Notes: a model not told the origin generated them from the sequence alone. Numbered from the stretch's first letter, positions 8,824 to 17,836 are shown. The stretch is DNA of 64,000 bases from Gracilimonas sp. (GCF_017641085.1 NZ_JAEPPI010000003.1:186001-250000); one strand, 5' to 3'. Program-made: numbers and translations.

Positions 8824-9147
8824 ATGATGACTTACACAAAACGAGACGTTGTACGTCGGGTTGCAGAAGCAATGGATGAACCTATGATTCAAGCAGAGCC
8901 GTGGGTTGATGCTGTGATTGTAGCTTTACGAGAAATTATGATGTCTGCTGATACAGAGTGCAGAATCGAAATTCGTGACTTTGGAGTATTTGAAGTAAAG
9001 GAAACAAAAGCTAAACCAAAGGCCAGAAATCCTAAAACAAACGAAGTAATTTACGTGCCGGCGCATCGCAAAACACACTTCAAGCCCAGTAAGTTGATGA
9101 AGAAGTTTCTGCGACAGCCTTTAGAGGACGTAAAGAAGGATAAATAA
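8824..9147 (+). CDS. HU/IHF-family DNA-binding protein
   Basis: This 107-residue protein shows the HU/IHF fold: helices formed by KRDVVRRVAEAM and a second amphipathic helix, then the beta-arm signature around IRDFGVFEVKETKAKPKARNP (residues about 53-73) and PAHRKTHFKPSKLMKKF. It is slightly longer than the usual 90-residue HU because of a basic/acidic tail. It binds and bends DNA as a nucleoid protein. Two ATG codons occur in tandem at 8824 and 8827. ruvX follows after 19 bp, so co-transcription with DNA-repair and translation genes is likely. Confidence 0.92.
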   Translation: MMTYTKRDVVRRVAEAMDEPMIQAEPWVDAVIVALREIMMSADTECRIEIRDFGVFEVKETKAKPKARNPKTNEVIYVPAHRKTHFKPSKLMKKFLRQPLEDVKKDK

Positions 9148-9166
9148 TTCAGGGGTAAACAAATAG

Positions 9167-9589
9167 TTGCAGGAATATGCACGGCTTGTCGGTATAGATG
9201 TTGGAAAAAAGAGAGTGGGTATTGCTCAAACCGACTTACTCAAAACCATAGCTTCACCGGTCGGCACTTTTTCCCCTGAGGAAGCATTATCTGAAATTCA
9301 GAAAATCACAGAAAACGCTTCTGTAGAAAAATTTGTTGTTGGTTGGCCTTTGTCTCTTAAAGGAGAAGAAGGGTCGGCCACACAAATGGTTAATAATTTT
9401 ATAAAAAAACTGCGCCATTCTTTCCCAAATATAGACATTGCAAAAGTTGATGAGCGATACACATCGAACCAGGCGCGCAGCCTTATGATTGAGGCCGGAT
9501 TCCCCCAGAAAAAGAGACGCGAAAAGGGGCGGGTTGACCGTATTGCTGCTGCCATCATTTTACAAAACTACTTAGATTCGAATTCTTAA
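9167..9589 (+). CDS. ruvX: Holliday junction resolvase-like RuvX/YqgF
   Basis: This 140-residue protein has an RNase H-like fold with the acidic triad in GIDVGKKRVGIA (D near residue 10), VDERYTS and KGRVDRIAAAIIL. It is known as YqgF/RuvX, implicated in Holliday-junction resolution and in 16S rRNA 5'-end maturation. The start is TTG at 9167, preceded at about 10 bp by AGGGG; the nearby ATG at 9177 is out of frame. It lies 19 bp after the HU-like gene and 8 bp before def. Confidence 0.92.
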   Translation: MQEYARLVGIDVGKKRVGIAQTDLLKTIASPVGTFSPEEALSEIQKITENASVEKFVVGWPLSLKGEEGSATQMVNNFIKKLRHSFPNIDIAKVDERYTSNQARSLMIEAGFPQKKRREKGRVDRIAAAIILQNYLDSNS

Positions 9590-9597
9590 TATAACAT

Positions 9598-10161
9598 ATG
9601 CCCATATTACCAATTGTAACGTACGATGATCCGGTTTTACGGAAACAAGCAGATGAAATAGAAGAAGACAGTCCGGAACTGCAAACCCTGATCGATAATA
9701 TGCTGGAGACTATGTATAACGCTGATGGCGTTGGATTGGCTGCTCCGCAAATTGGCCGGTCTATCAAATTGTTTGTGATGGATACCGACTCTATGATCGA
9801 AGATGGTGAAGTTCCTTACGGTCCTATGGTTTTTATCAATCCGCTGATCCTGGAAAAAAGAGGAAATAAGGTGCCACTCGAAGAAGGCTGCCTGAGTATC
9901 CCGGAAGTGAACGACAAAGTGTTTCGCCCCGAAACGGTGATTATCGAGTTTTTTGACCGAGATTTTAACAAGCATAGGCTGGAAGCCGGCGGTTGGACTT
10001 CAAGAGTAATTCAGCATGAATATGATCATCTTGAGGGAGTGCTATTTCTGGATTACCTGAGTGCCTTCAAAAAAAGAATGCACAAAAAAGAGCTTAAAGA
10101 GATTGATGAAGGCAATAAAAAGGTAAAATACCCGGTAGTCCCCAAACAGGAAGAAGCATAG
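9598..10161 (+). CDS. def: Peptide deformylase
   Basis: This 187-residue enzyme removes the formyl group from N-terminal formyl-methionine. The three family motifs are present: GVGLAAPQIG, EEGCLSIP (metal-binding Cys) and QHEYDHLEG (two metal-binding His and the catalytic Glu). The Lys-rich C-terminal tail is variable in the family. Only 2 bp separate its stop from the fmt start, so the enzymes that add and remove the formyl group are made together. Confidence 0.97.
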   Translation: MPILPIVTYDDPVLRKQADEIEEDSPELQTLIDNMLETMYNADGVGLAAPQIGRSIKLFVMDTDSMIEDGEVPYGPMVFINPLILEKRGNKVPLEEGCLSIPEVNDKVFRPETVIIEFFDRDFNKHRLEAGGWTSRVIQHEYDHLEGVLFLDYLSAFKKRMHKKELKEIDEGNKKVKYPVVPKQEEA

Positions 10162-10163
10162 CG

Positions 10164-11078
10164 ATGAATATTGTTTTTATGGGTTCACCCGAATTTGCGA
10201 TTCCAAGCCTGGAGCAAATTCATAATTCTGAACATACCATAAAGGCGGTGATCAGCAATGTGGACAAAAGGCGAGGGCGGGGTTCGAAGAAGTCCCCGAC
10301 ACTTGTTAAGGCGAAAGCGCTGGAATTGGGACTTCCTGTAATTGAGGTTGATGACCTTTCATCTCCGCAATTCGGAACACAACTGAAAGCACTGGAAGCC
10401 GACCTTTTTGTGGTTGTAGCCTTCCGTATTTTACCCACCTCGGTTCTAAGTATCCCGAAAAAAGGCTCTATTAACTTACACGCTTCCCTGTTGCCCAAAT
10501 ACCGGGGGGCGGCTCCTATTCACTGGGCCATTATTAATGGAGAAGATGAGACCGGCTGCACTGTTTTCTTTTTGGATGAAAAAGTGGACACCGGCAATAT
10601 CATCCTTCAGCAAAAAACAGAAATCGGAGATAATGAAACGACCGGAGAATTGTATAACCGGCTCAGGGACATGGGAAGCGAGTTACTGCTGGAGAGCATC
10701 CACAAAATAGATTCTGGGGATTATACCTTATCCGCTCAGGATCACTCCAAAGCTACCCCGGCGCCCAAACTCTTCAGGGACGATTGCCACATCAACTTCA
10801 ATAAACCTGCAGCAGATGTTCATAATAAAATAAGAGGCCTGAGCCCGTTTCCAACAGCCTGGGCTAATTGGAATGGAGAGAAGTTCAATATGTATCGGTC
10901 GCGTTTAGGGATTGCCGCCAATGTAGATCCCGGAGAGCTGTTGGTTAAGGACGATAAGCTGCTTGTTGGGTGCCTGGATGGCACGGTAGAATTGACCGAA
11001 GTGCAGCTTCCCGGTACAAAAAGACTGACAGGAGAGGAATTATTAAGAGGCTACGACGTTGAGGGAGTGCTGAATTAA
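10164..11078 (+). CDS. fmt: Methionyl-tRNA formyltransferase
   Basis: This 304-residue enzyme transfers a formyl group from 10-formyl-THF to the initiator Met-tRNA. The N-terminal formyltransferase domain has the INLHASLLPKYRGAAPI motif (catalytic Asn and His) and the D of EKVDTGNII, and the C-terminal OB-like domain starts near residue 205 (INFNKPAADVHNKIRGLSP). Length is normal. It is the last gene of the HU-ruvX-def-fmt run. Confidence 0.97.
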   Translation: MNIVFMGSPEFAIPSLEQIHNSEHTIKAVISNVDKRRGRGSKKSPTLVKAKALELGLPVIEVDDLSSPQFGTQLKALEADLFVVVAFRILPTSVLSIPKKGSINLHASLLPKYRGAAPIHWAIINGEDETGCTVFFLDEKVDTGNIILQQKTEIGDNETTGELYNRLRDMGSELLLESIHKIDSGDYTLSAQDHSKATPAPKLFRDDCHINFNKPAADVHNKIRGLSPFPTAWANWNGEKFNMYRSRLGIAANVDPGELLVKDDKLLVGCLDGTVELTEVQLPGTKRLTGEELLRGYDVEGVLN

Positions 11079-11158
11079 TTTTCTTGAAGAATTAATTTGA
11101 GATATACGTTCGGTTTTTTATCATCACGCCAATTGCAAAGCTAAAATCATAGCATATT

Positions 11159-11854
11159 ATGGAGCAATCTGAAATTTTTGAGGCAGCAAAAGCCGGTAAT
11201 TTGGAAGAGCTGAAAAAGCTTTTGAAAGGCAAAATGGATATCAATGAAACCAACAAGAGTGGTGCCTCTGCTCTGATCCTGGCTTCTGAAAAAAACCACA
11301 CCGAAGTGGCTAAGTTTCTTGTAGAGGAGGGAGCTGATCTGAATATAGAAACCAAGATGGGGGGAACAGCATTAAACCGTGCAGCTGAAAATGCGAACCT
11401 GGAGCTGTTGAAATATTTCCTCGAAAAAGGAGCCAGTATTGGTAACCTTGCTTTAATTGCAGCTTCCCGAGTTGGAAATCTTGAAGCCGTAAAATTATTG
11501 GTAGAAGCCGGCGCTGATGTTGATGCCCAGCAACGCTGGGGACACACAGCACTGATGCTGGCCGCAAAAGAAGGCAACACAGATGTGGTGAAGTATTTGA
11601 TTGACCAGGGTGCCAATGTTAAGCTACGGGATAAGAATGGGGATACTGCTATGATGATCGCCATGGATAATGAGCAGGATGACATTGCCCTAATCCTTAG
11701 GAGAGCGGGAGCTAAAGCCGAATCCAAGCCTAAGAAAGAAGTTGCTCCTGTTACGGATGAAGATGAAGACGTTGACCTGGATGATACGCCCGATGTGGAC
11801 GACCTGGTTTCTGATGATGACGATGCCCCCGATGATGTAGATTTGGACGATTAA
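11159..11854 (+). CDS. Ankyrin-repeat protein with acidic tail
   Basis: This 231-residue protein consists of about six ankyrin repeats of 33 residues (residues about 3-190) with repeated G-A-x-L-x-x-A and V-x-x-L-x-x-x-G-A-D motifs. A basic linker (KAESKPKKE) and a highly acidic Asp-rich tail of about 35 residues follow. No signal peptide or membrane helix is visible, so it is probably cytoplasmic and acts in protein-protein binding; the partner is unknown. It starts 80 bp after fmt. Its acidic tail is not part of the ankyrin family fold. Confidence 0.88.
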   Translation: MEQSEIFEAAKAGNLEELKKLLKGKMDINETNKSGASALILASEKNHTEVAKFLVEEGADLNIETKMGGTALNRAAENANLELLKYFLEKGASIGNLALIAASRVGNLEAVKLLVEAGADVDAQQRWGHTALMLAAKEGNTDVVKYLIDQGANVKLRDKNGDTAMMIAMDNEQDDIALILRRAGAKAESKPKKEVAPVTDEDEDVDLDDTPDVDDLVSDDDDAPDDVDLDD

Positions 11855-11963
11855 TTCTACACACTTGAGCCACGACTAGAAATTCTTTGGGATCACCTTG
11901 ATTATGGATTAATGACCTAATTTAGGTTGATTTCTATCTACCCCTCATTTTGATATCAGATAT

Positions 11964-12000
11964 AAAAAAGCCCCGCACATCATTTGATGAGCGGGGCTTT
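11964..12000 (-). terminator. Intrinsic terminator after pruA
   Basis: A perfect 10-bp stem AAAGCCCCGC/GCGGGGCTTT with a 14-nt loop has a run of T on the minus-strand side, 27 bp past the pruA stop. The short T tract on the plus side may also let it act for the ankyrin gene. Confidence 0.85.
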
Positions 12001-12027
12001 AATTTTATCAATCGTTGTGGTGTTGGA

Positions 12028-13644
12028 TTACTTATTTGCGAACTCAAAATCTTCGAGTTCATAATCAACACCATCAGCCGGACGCAGTGTGGTTGATTTC
12101 GGCTCAAGGAAATACTTGAGGTAATCTCGTCCACCTGCTTTTGCATCGGTACCACTTAGCTTGAAGCCACCAAATGGCTGGGCTCCAACAAGGGCTCCGG
12201 TACACTTGCGGTTTATGTACAGGTTACCGACGCGGTATTCTCTCAATGCCCGGTCTATTTTCTTAGGATCTTGTGAGAAGTAAGCTCCGGTTAGTCCGTA
12301 GTCAACACCATTGGCAATGCGAAGGGCATCGTCAGTGTCTTTGGCTTTGATGAAAGCCGTTACAGGGCCGAAGATTTCTTCCTGGGCAATTCGATCATCT
12401 TCGCTAATGTCCGCAAAAACGGTAGGCTCAATGTAGTACCCTTCGTTTTCAGTTTCAGCACGTTTACCACCGGCTACTAATCGGCCTTCCTTTTTACCAA
12501 TCTCAATGTAGCTCATGATTTTATCCACGGCTTTTTGATTGATTACAGGACCTGCAATATGGTTTTCTTTGGCATCACCAACAGAGAGGGCTTTAGTTTT
12601 TTCAGCCACTCTCTCCAGCAGTTCATCATAAATGTCCTGATGGGCAATTACTCGTGAACTTGCTGAGCATTTCTGTCCCTGGAACCCAAAGGCACCTTTC
12701 ACGATCTCGGTTGAAGCTTTTTCAATATCGGCATCGGCATCTACAACCGTTGCATTTTTACCGCCAAGCTCACAGACCATTCGCTTAAGGAATTTTTGTC
12801 CGTCAGCTACTTCAGCTGCAATTTTATTCAGATGAAGGCCTACGGCTTTAGATCCGGTGAAAGAAATAAACCGGGTTTTAGGATGCTTGGCCAGGTTCTC
12901 ACCTACTTCAATGTCGCCACCGGTTACAAAGTTGAATACGCCTTTTGGCAGTCCCACTTCCTCGAAAATCTCGGTGAGGATGGAACCCATGCGCGGAGTA
13001 TCAGGGGCAGGCTTAGCTACAACGGTGTTACCTACAGCGATTGGGGCAACGGCCATTCCCACAAAAATAGCGAAAGGGAAGTTCCACGGAGAAATTGATA
13101 TACCGGCGCCAATTGGCATATAAATGGTTTTGTTGTAATCGCCCCAGGTTTCAGATAATACATCCATTCCGTCATCAATACGGAGAGCTTCATGGGCGTA
13201 ATACTCAATAAAGTCGATGGCTTCGCAGGTATCGGCATCTGCTTCCAGGTAGCTTTTACCGGCTTCGCTGATCATCCAGGCATTAATTTCCAGTCTGCGG
13301 CGGCGAACTACATCGGCTGCTTTGAATAAATACTCTGCTCTTTTTTCGGCAGAAACATATTGCCAGCTTTCGAAAGCATCCCAGGCTTTTTCTAAAGCGT
13401 CAAAGGCTTGGTCTTTGCTGGCCATCTGGAAAGTTCCAATAGTCTCAGAAAGGTTGGATGGGTTCTTACTTTCAAAAGTACCGGCATCACCTTTAACAAA
13501 TTCGCCATTGATGTAGAGGTCATACTCCTGGCCAAAATCAGACCGGACTTCTTCAAGTGCTTTTTTTTGAGCTTTATCGTTAGTGGGATCAGAAAAATCT
13601 AAGTACGTCTCATTTTTGTACTTTTCTAAGGTCTGGTCGGGCAT
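12028..13644 (-). CDS. pruA: L-glutamate gamma-semialdehyde (P5C) dehydrogenase
   Basis: This is a 538-residue aldehyde dehydrogenase. It has the NAD-binding FTGSKAVG segment, the ELGGKNATVVD motif with the catalytic Glu, the catalytic Cys in GQKCSASSR, and EEIFGPV. The length and the GYYIEPTVF and KCTGALVGAQPFGGFKLSG segments fit the group that oxidises glutamate semialdehyde/P5C to glutamate in proline catabolism. It is a stand-alone enzyme, not a PutA fusion, and no proline dehydrogenase gene is in the window. It is transcribed divergently from gap and ends at a strong terminator. Confidence 0.93.
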   Translation of the reverse strand: MPDQTLEKYKNETYLDFSDPTNDKAQKKALEEVRSDFGQEYDLYINGEFVKGDAGTFESKNPSNLSETIGTFQMASKDQAFDALEKAWDAFESWQYVSAEKRAEYLFKAADVVRRRRLEINAWMISEAGKSYLEADADTCEAIDFIEYYAHEALRIDDGMDVLSETWGDYNKTIYMPIGAGISISPWNFPFAIFVGMAVAPIAVGNTVVAKPAPDTPRMGSILTEIFEEVGLPKGVFNFVTGGDIEVGENLAKHPKTRFISFTGSKAVGLHLNKIAAEVADGQKFLKRMVCELGGKNATVVDADADIEKASTEIVKGAFGFQGQKCSASSRVIAHQDIYDELLERVAEKTKALSVGDAKENHIAGPVINQKAVDKIMSYIEIGKKEGRLVAGGKRAETENEGYYIEPTVFADISEDDRIAQEEIFGPVTAFIKAKDTDDALRIANGVDYGLTGAYFSQDPKKIDRALREYRVGNLYINRKCTGALVGAQPFGGFKLSGTDAKAGGRDYLKYFLEPKSTTLRPADGVDYELEDFEFANK

Positions 13645-13686
13645 GGTTTTGAATTATTTTTTGATGAATTTTAAGCTTTGTTACAC

Positions 13687-13719
13687 TAAAGATACGCAGA
13701 AAAGCGCTCCCAATTCAAA
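13687..13719 (-). promoter_or_regulatory. Likely promoter for pruA
   Basis: On the minus strand TTTG (13719-13716), a 21-nt spacer and TATCTTTA (13694-13687) fit the -33/-7 consensus with one mismatch. It lies 43 bp before the ATG. Confidence 0.55.
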
Positions 13720-13876
13720 GGCGATGATATTAAACCTGCCAGGTAGCCGAAAACATTGAAAATAGGGCGCGATAATGGTAGCTTTCAACGATTCATAAGA
13801 ACTTTACAAGTCTGTTTTACATTCTTACTTAGTGAAGTTAGAAGAATAAAAAATTCAATTATAAACAGGATTCGAA

Positions 13877-14875
13877 ATGGCAAAAATTAAAGTGGGAATT
13901 AACGGGTTTGGCCGTATTGGTAGAATGGTGACCCGTTCAATCCTAACTAATCATAAAGATACAATTGAAATTGTTGGAGTAAATGATCTGACAGATACCA
14001 AAACTCTGGCTCATCTTTTCAAGTACGATTCAGCCCAGGGTACGTATCCCGGAGATGTTTCTGTGGATGGAGACAAAATGACCATCGATGGAATGAGCTT
14101 TGATGTGAGTGCTGAGAGAGATCCCGCGAATCTGAAATGGGGAGAGCTCGGCGCTGAAGTTGTTGTGGAGTCAACCGGCTTTTTCCGTGATGCCAAAAGT
14201 GCCGGAAAACATTTGGAAGCTGGTGCCAAAAAAGTAGTTATTTCAGCTCCGGCATCCGGCGATATTCAAACCATCGTTCTCGGAGTTAATGATGAAGAGA
14301 TTTCTGACGATATAGAAATCTATTCCAACGCAAGCTGTACTACCAACTGCCTGGCACCTATGGCCAAGGTACTTGATGACAACTTTGGGTTGGTAAAAGG
14401 ATTCATGACCACTATTCACTCTTATACCGGTGATCAGCAGTTGGTAGATGGCCCGCATAAAGATCTTCGCCGTGCCCGAGCAGCCGCTGCAAACATTGTA
14501 CCTACTACAACAGGTGCAGCTAAAGCAGTTGGACTTGTACTTCCTAAGCTGGATGGTAAACTGGATGGAGGAGCTGTTCGTGTTCCAACCCTAACCGGTT
14601 CTTTGACTGATTTTGTATGTGAAGTAGAAAAAGAAACCACTGCCGAAGAAGTAAATGCGGCGTTTAAAGCGGCTGCCGAAGGACCTATGAAAGGAATCCT
14701 CGAGTATGCGGATGTGGAACTTGTTTCTTCTGACATTGTTGGAAACCCACATTCAAATATTTACGACAGTCAGCTTACGAAAGTAGATGGCAAAATGGTT
14801 AAAATTATCGGATGGTATGATAATGAAGCCGGCTATTCTGCACGAACCGCTGATTTAATTACCAAGATCGTTTAA
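13877..14875 (+). CDS. gap: Type I glyceraldehyde-3-phosphate dehydrogenase
   Basis: This 332-residue glycolytic enzyme converts glyceraldehyde-3-phosphate, NAD and phosphate to 1,3-bisphosphoglycerate. The sequence shows the NAD-binding GINGFGRIGRMV, the catalytic SNASCTTNCLAP with the active-site Cys, the HSYTGDQ motif and WYDNEAGYS near the end. It stands alone and ends at an intrinsic terminator. Confidence 0.98.
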   Translation: MAKIKVGINGFGRIGRMVTRSILTNHKDTIEIVGVNDLTDTKTLAHLFKYDSAQGTYPGDVSVDGDKMTIDGMSFDVSAERDPANLKWGELGAEVVVESTGFFRDAKSAGKHLEAGAKKVVISAPASGDIQTIVLGVNDEEISDDIEIYSNASCTTNCLAPMAKVLDDNFGLVKGFMTTIHSYTGDQQLVDGPHKDLRRARAAAANIVPTTTGAAKAVGLVLPKLDGKLDGGAVRVPTLTGSLTDFVCEVEKETTAEEVNAAFKAAAEGPMKGILEYADVELVSSDIVGNPHSNIYDSQLTKVDGKMVKIIGWYDNEAGYSARTADLITKIV

Positions 14876-14927
14876 TCTGTTAAGCAAGTATTGGTGAACT
14901 CGTTTCACCGGACTTGGTATTTTATTG

Positions 14928-14963
14928 AAACTCCTGCTTTCGAAAGAGGCAGGAGTTTTTTTA
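14928..14963 (+). terminator. Intrinsic terminator after gap
   Basis: A 10-bp perfect stem AAACTCCTGC/GCAGGAGTTT with an 11-nt loop runs into seven T, 53 bp past the gap stop codon. Confidence 0.9.
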
Positions 14964-15032
14964 TGTCTGTTTACTTGTAAAACTCAGCTGATCTCCTCAC
15001 ATTTCTACACACCAAAAAAATGAGGAAGAATT

Positions 15033-16040
15033 ATGTTTAGGGTACCATTTTATATTTTATCGGCACTGTTAATGTTTGCAGCTTCAGGTTGTGTGGAAGT
15101 AGATATGGGAAAAGAGGCAACAACTCAGGCTCCTGAAGTTGATTTTGAGCTTACATCCGATCAAACACATAACCGCTGGAGCAGCGCCATTGAACCGGTG
15201 TTGACGGTTCCATCAGGTTCAGTCATAAAAGTTGGAACTGAAGAGGCTTCTGATCAACAACTGGATGTAAATTCTACCTTAGAAGATTTAGCCAATCTGA
15301 GTTTTGATCCCATCCATCCGTTAACCGGCCCCGTTTATGTGGAAAATGCCGAGCCCGGAGACGTACTTAAAGTAACGCTTCACAAAATTGAGATGGGCGA
15401 TTGGGGCTGGACCGCCATCGTGCCCGGTTTTGGATTTTTGGCTGATGAATTCACTGAGCCCTACCTGAAAACGTTTGAGCTGGGTAAAGATAAAAAGACA
15501 GCGAAATTTTCTGAGAATATTGAGATCCCACTAAAGCCGTTTCCGGGTGTGATGGGAGTTGCTCCTGATACCGAAGAAATGCTTTCGACCATTCCACCCA
15601 GGGAAAATGGTGGGAATATGGATGACCCAAACATCACCGAAGGTTCCGTGGTTTATTTCCCGGTGTTAGTGGAAGGGGCCTTATTCTCAATAGGAGATAC
15701 CCATGCCGCCCAGGGACACGGGGAAGTATGTGGTACTGCTATAGAAGCACCCATGAATATTATTTATGAAGTGGAAGTGATTAAAGGTGGAAGGTCAATC
15801 AGTGAGCCGCAATATGAGACAGACGACTATTACGCGGTTACTGCTTTTGCAACCACCATTGATGAGGCGGCCAAGAAAGCCACCCGATATATGATTGATT
15901 TCTTAGAGGAAGAGAAAGGAATGGATCGACAGGATGCATATGCGCTATGTTCGCTGGCCGGAGACCTGAAAATAGCTGAAGTGGTGGATGTGCCTCATAT
16001 GTTGGTTTCCATGCATATCCCTAAGAGTATTTTTAAGTAA
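15033..16040 (+). CDS. Exported acetamidase/formamidase-family protein (lipoprotein)
   Basis: This 335-residue protein has a lipoprotein signal (hydrophobic stretch then AASGC, Cys near residue 20). The mature part matches the FmdA/AmdA fold: THNRWSSAIEPVLTV near the start, GPVYVENAEPGDVLKVTL, DTHAAQGHGEVCGTAIE and the C-terminal LCSLAGDLKIAEVVD. Family members hydrolyse short amides to the acid and ammonia, but exported Bacteroidota members have unproven substrates. It stands 33 bp before an exported M28 peptidase gene, so the two may form an operon. Confidence 0.88.
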   Translation: MFRVPFYILSALLMFAASGCVEVDMGKEATTQAPEVDFELTSDQTHNRWSSAIEPVLTVPSGSVIKVGTEEASDQQLDVNSTLEDLANLSFDPIHPLTGPVYVENAEPGDVLKVTLHKIEMGDWGWTAIVPGFGFLADEFTEPYLKTFELGKDKKTAKFSENIEIPLKPFPGVMGVAPDTEEMLSTIPPRENGGNMDDPNITEGSVVYFPVLVEGALFSIGDTHAAQGHGEVCGTAIEAPMNIIYEVEVIKGGRSISEPQYETDDYYAVTAFATTIDEAAKKATRYMIDFLEEEKGMDRQDAYALCSLAGDLKIAEVVDVPHMLVSMHIPKSIFK

Positions 16041-16073
16041 AACAAACAGACACTCAACATAAAACTCAAAATT

Positions 16074-16970
16074 TTGAAGAAGAAATCACTGCTTTTATTA
16101 GCTGCATTATTAGTAATCAGCCTGGGCTGTACCACTCAGCAGCAGCAAGTAACGTTAGATACTGAACAGCTTATTGAAGATCTTCGGGTGATTTCTTCCG
16201 ATGAGATGGAAGGGCGGCGTGCAGGAACGGAAGGCAACCGTAAAGCCCGGGAGTATCTGCTGCAACGATTTGAAGAAGATGGAGCTCAGCCATTTCAGAA
16301 TTCCTTTACCCATGAGTTCACCTTTACTAATAGAAGCGGCGAGGAGATGACCGGTGTGAACGTAATTGGCCAAATCAAAGGAAAGACGGATTCAGTGATG
16401 GTGATTACCGCTCATTATGATCACCTCGGTATTCGTGACAGCCTGATCTATAACGGAGCGGATGACGACGCTTCGGGCACTGCAGCTCTGCTGGCTTACA
16501 TCGACTATTTTAGCCAGACTCAACCCAATCATACCCTGGTGTTTGCCGCTTTCGATGCCGAAGAGATGGGCTTACAGGGGGCACGAGCTTTTGTAGAAGA
16601 TTCTGTTTTCCTTGAAAAAGTGAAACTGAACATCAACCTGGATATGATTGCGCAAAATGATTCAAATGAGATCTATGCGGTTGGTACTTTTCATTATCCG
16701 GAACTGAAACCAGTATTAGAAAATGTAGAAACCGGTGAAATCAATTTACTATTTGGCCACGATAACCCTGACAGCGGGCTAGATGACTGGACCTATGCAT
16801 CAGATCACGGGCCATTTCACCAAAAAGGGGTTCCGTTTGTGTACTTCGGGGTGGCAGATCATGAACACTATCATCGCCATACGGATGACTTCGAAACCAT
16901 TCCTCAGGAGTTTTATAAAGGAACCGTTCGAATGATACGAAATGCCATTGTAGCTTTTGATGAGCAGTAG
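16074..16970 (+). CDS. Exported M28-family zinc peptidase (lipoprotein)
   Basis: This 298-residue peptidase has a lipoprotein signal (LLVISLGC). The M28 zinc-site pattern is present: H in ITAHYDHLG, D in NGADDDASGTA, the E-E pair in DAEEMGLQGA, D in LNLDMIAQND and a final H in HYHRHTDDFETI. It probably acts as an aminopeptidase or dipeptidase outside the inner membrane. The start is TTG at 16074; it gives a complete signal peptide, and no ATG lies in a suitable place. It follows the formamidase-like gene by 33 bp. Confidence 0.92.
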   Translation: MKKKSLLLLAALLVISLGCTTQQQQVTLDTEQLIEDLRVISSDEMEGRRAGTEGNRKAREYLLQRFEEDGAQPFQNSFTHEFTFTNRSGEEMTGVNVIGQIKGKTDSVMVITAHYDHLGIRDSLIYNGADDDASGTAALLAYIDYFSQTQPNHTLVFAAFDAEEMGLQGARAFVEDSVFLEKVKLNINLDMIAQNDSNEIYAVGTFHYPELKPVLENVETGEINLLFGHDNPDSGLDDWTYASDHGPFHQKGVPFVYFGVADHEHYHRHTDDFETIPQEFYKGTVRMIRNAIVAFDEQ

Positions 16971-17044
16971 GTGGAATAGGAAATAGGTTGAGGAGGACGG
17001 TGGCTCTCGCTACAAATACCCGCCGATGTAACATGTGGATTAAC

Positions 17045-17464
17045 TTATTCTTCAGTCAGGAACCTTGTCACAAACTCCTCCGGAGTGTAAACGGGAAGTT
17101 TGGATGCTTTGTAATCCCGTTTATTACGGGTAATGATCGCATCACACTTATTATCTAATGCGCAGAAATGATGGAGGGCATCTTCAAAATCTTTCCATTT
17201 AGCCTGCAATGAATAAGTGAAAACCTCTTGGTCTATGGTTCCAATACTCACGGTTTGGGCCAAACCCTCGAGCACTTCGTAAGCTGCCTGTCTGTCTATT
17301 TGATGAGCAATTATATAGAAGATCGTATCGGGTACATGGGCGGCAATTATACCTTCAATCTGACCTGTTTCAGAAGCGGATAAAATTCTGAGAGCCGATT
17401 CATTATTTGAGCGCAATAATGCAGCATCAAGGCAAACATTGGTGTCCAATAAATAGCGGGACAT
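17045..17464 (-). CDS. PIN-domain toxin (VapC-like)
   Basis: This is a 139-residue PIN-domain protein with D7 in YLLDTNVCLD, a conserved acidic residue in DFEDALHHFCAL and the late DAIITRNKRDY motif, giving the cluster of acids that binds Mg2+ in these ribonucleases. Its ATG overlaps the antitoxin stop codon by 1 nt (TGATG), so it is translationally coupled to that gene. VapC-type toxins cut tRNA or rRNA and halt growth when not bound by antitoxin; the target here is unknown. Confidence 0.88.
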   Translation of the reverse strand: MSRYLLDTNVCLDAALLRSNNESALRILSASETGQIEGIIAAHVPDTIFYIIAHQIDRQAAYEVLEGLAQTVSIGTIDQEVFTYSLQAKWKDFEDALHHFCALDNKCDAIITRNKRDYKASKLPVYTPEEFVTRFLTEE

Positions 17465-17724
17465 CAGAACCTTTTCATTTTACTTTGAAGGGCTCTTCCT
17501 TTTAACGACTTGTAATCGTAACTATTCACTTTTTTATTATTAGGAACTGCTTTGGAAATTTGTTCTGTAGCTGATTCTTTTGGAGGGTTCCAATAGTCCT
17601 CTTTAGATAATTCAATGATAAAATCTTCGAACAGTCCGGATACACTTTTGCCGCTCTTACCTGCAATACGCTTGGCTTTGGCCTTTACAGACTTTTCAAT
17701 TGAAAGAGTTAGTTTTTCCTTCAT
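17464..17724 (-). CDS. Ribbon-helix-helix antitoxin (DUF6364-like)
   Basis: This 86-residue protein starts MKEKLTLSIEKSVKAKAKRI, a beta-strand followed by two helices, as in ribbon-helix-helix repressors. A flexible C-terminal half rich in Lys, Asn and Ser would wrap the toxin. I chose the ATG at 17724 over the longer in-frame start at 17778, because the longer form would run through the 30-bp palindromic operator. It precedes and overlaps the PIN toxin gene, the usual order for antitoxin then toxin, and probably represses its own promoter. Confidence 0.85.
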   Translation of the reverse strand: MKEKLTLSIEKSVKAKAKRIAGKSGKSVSGLFEDFIIELSKEDYWNPPKESATEQISKAVPNNKKVNSYDYKSLKGRALQSKMKRF

Positions 17725-17740
17725 GGTGTGTGAAATTATG

Positions 17741-17770
17741 ATACGTATTGAATATATATTAAATACGTAT
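17741..17770. promoter_or_regulatory. Palindromic operator of the toxin-antitoxin pair
   Basis: A 30-bp inverted repeat with one mismatched pair has ends ATACGTATT and AATACGTAT. Each half carries the self-complementary ATACGTAT, with centres 22 bp apart, about two helical turns. It lies 17 bp upstream of the antitoxin ATG and over a possible promoter (TTTG-N19-TATATTCA on the minus strand). This fits cooperative binding of two RHH dimers for autoregulation. Confidence 0.7.
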
Positions 17771-17836
17771 TCTTGCAAACAAAATTGTTCGCCCTTGCTA
17801 TGTAGCAGTGGATAGGGAAATAGAATTCAAGAGCAT

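Noticed and set aside
11092-11727. Long minus-strand ORF of 211 codons opposite the ankyrin gene
   Set aside because: It is Ser/Ala/Arg-rich low-complexity protein from the reverse frame of the ankyrin repeats, has no domain and lies fully under a well-supported gene.
17464-17778. Longer 104-residue form of the antitoxin
   Set aside because: The extra 18 N-terminal residues would be encoded by the operator palindrome and AT-rich promoter DNA; the RHH strand begins at MKEKLTLS.
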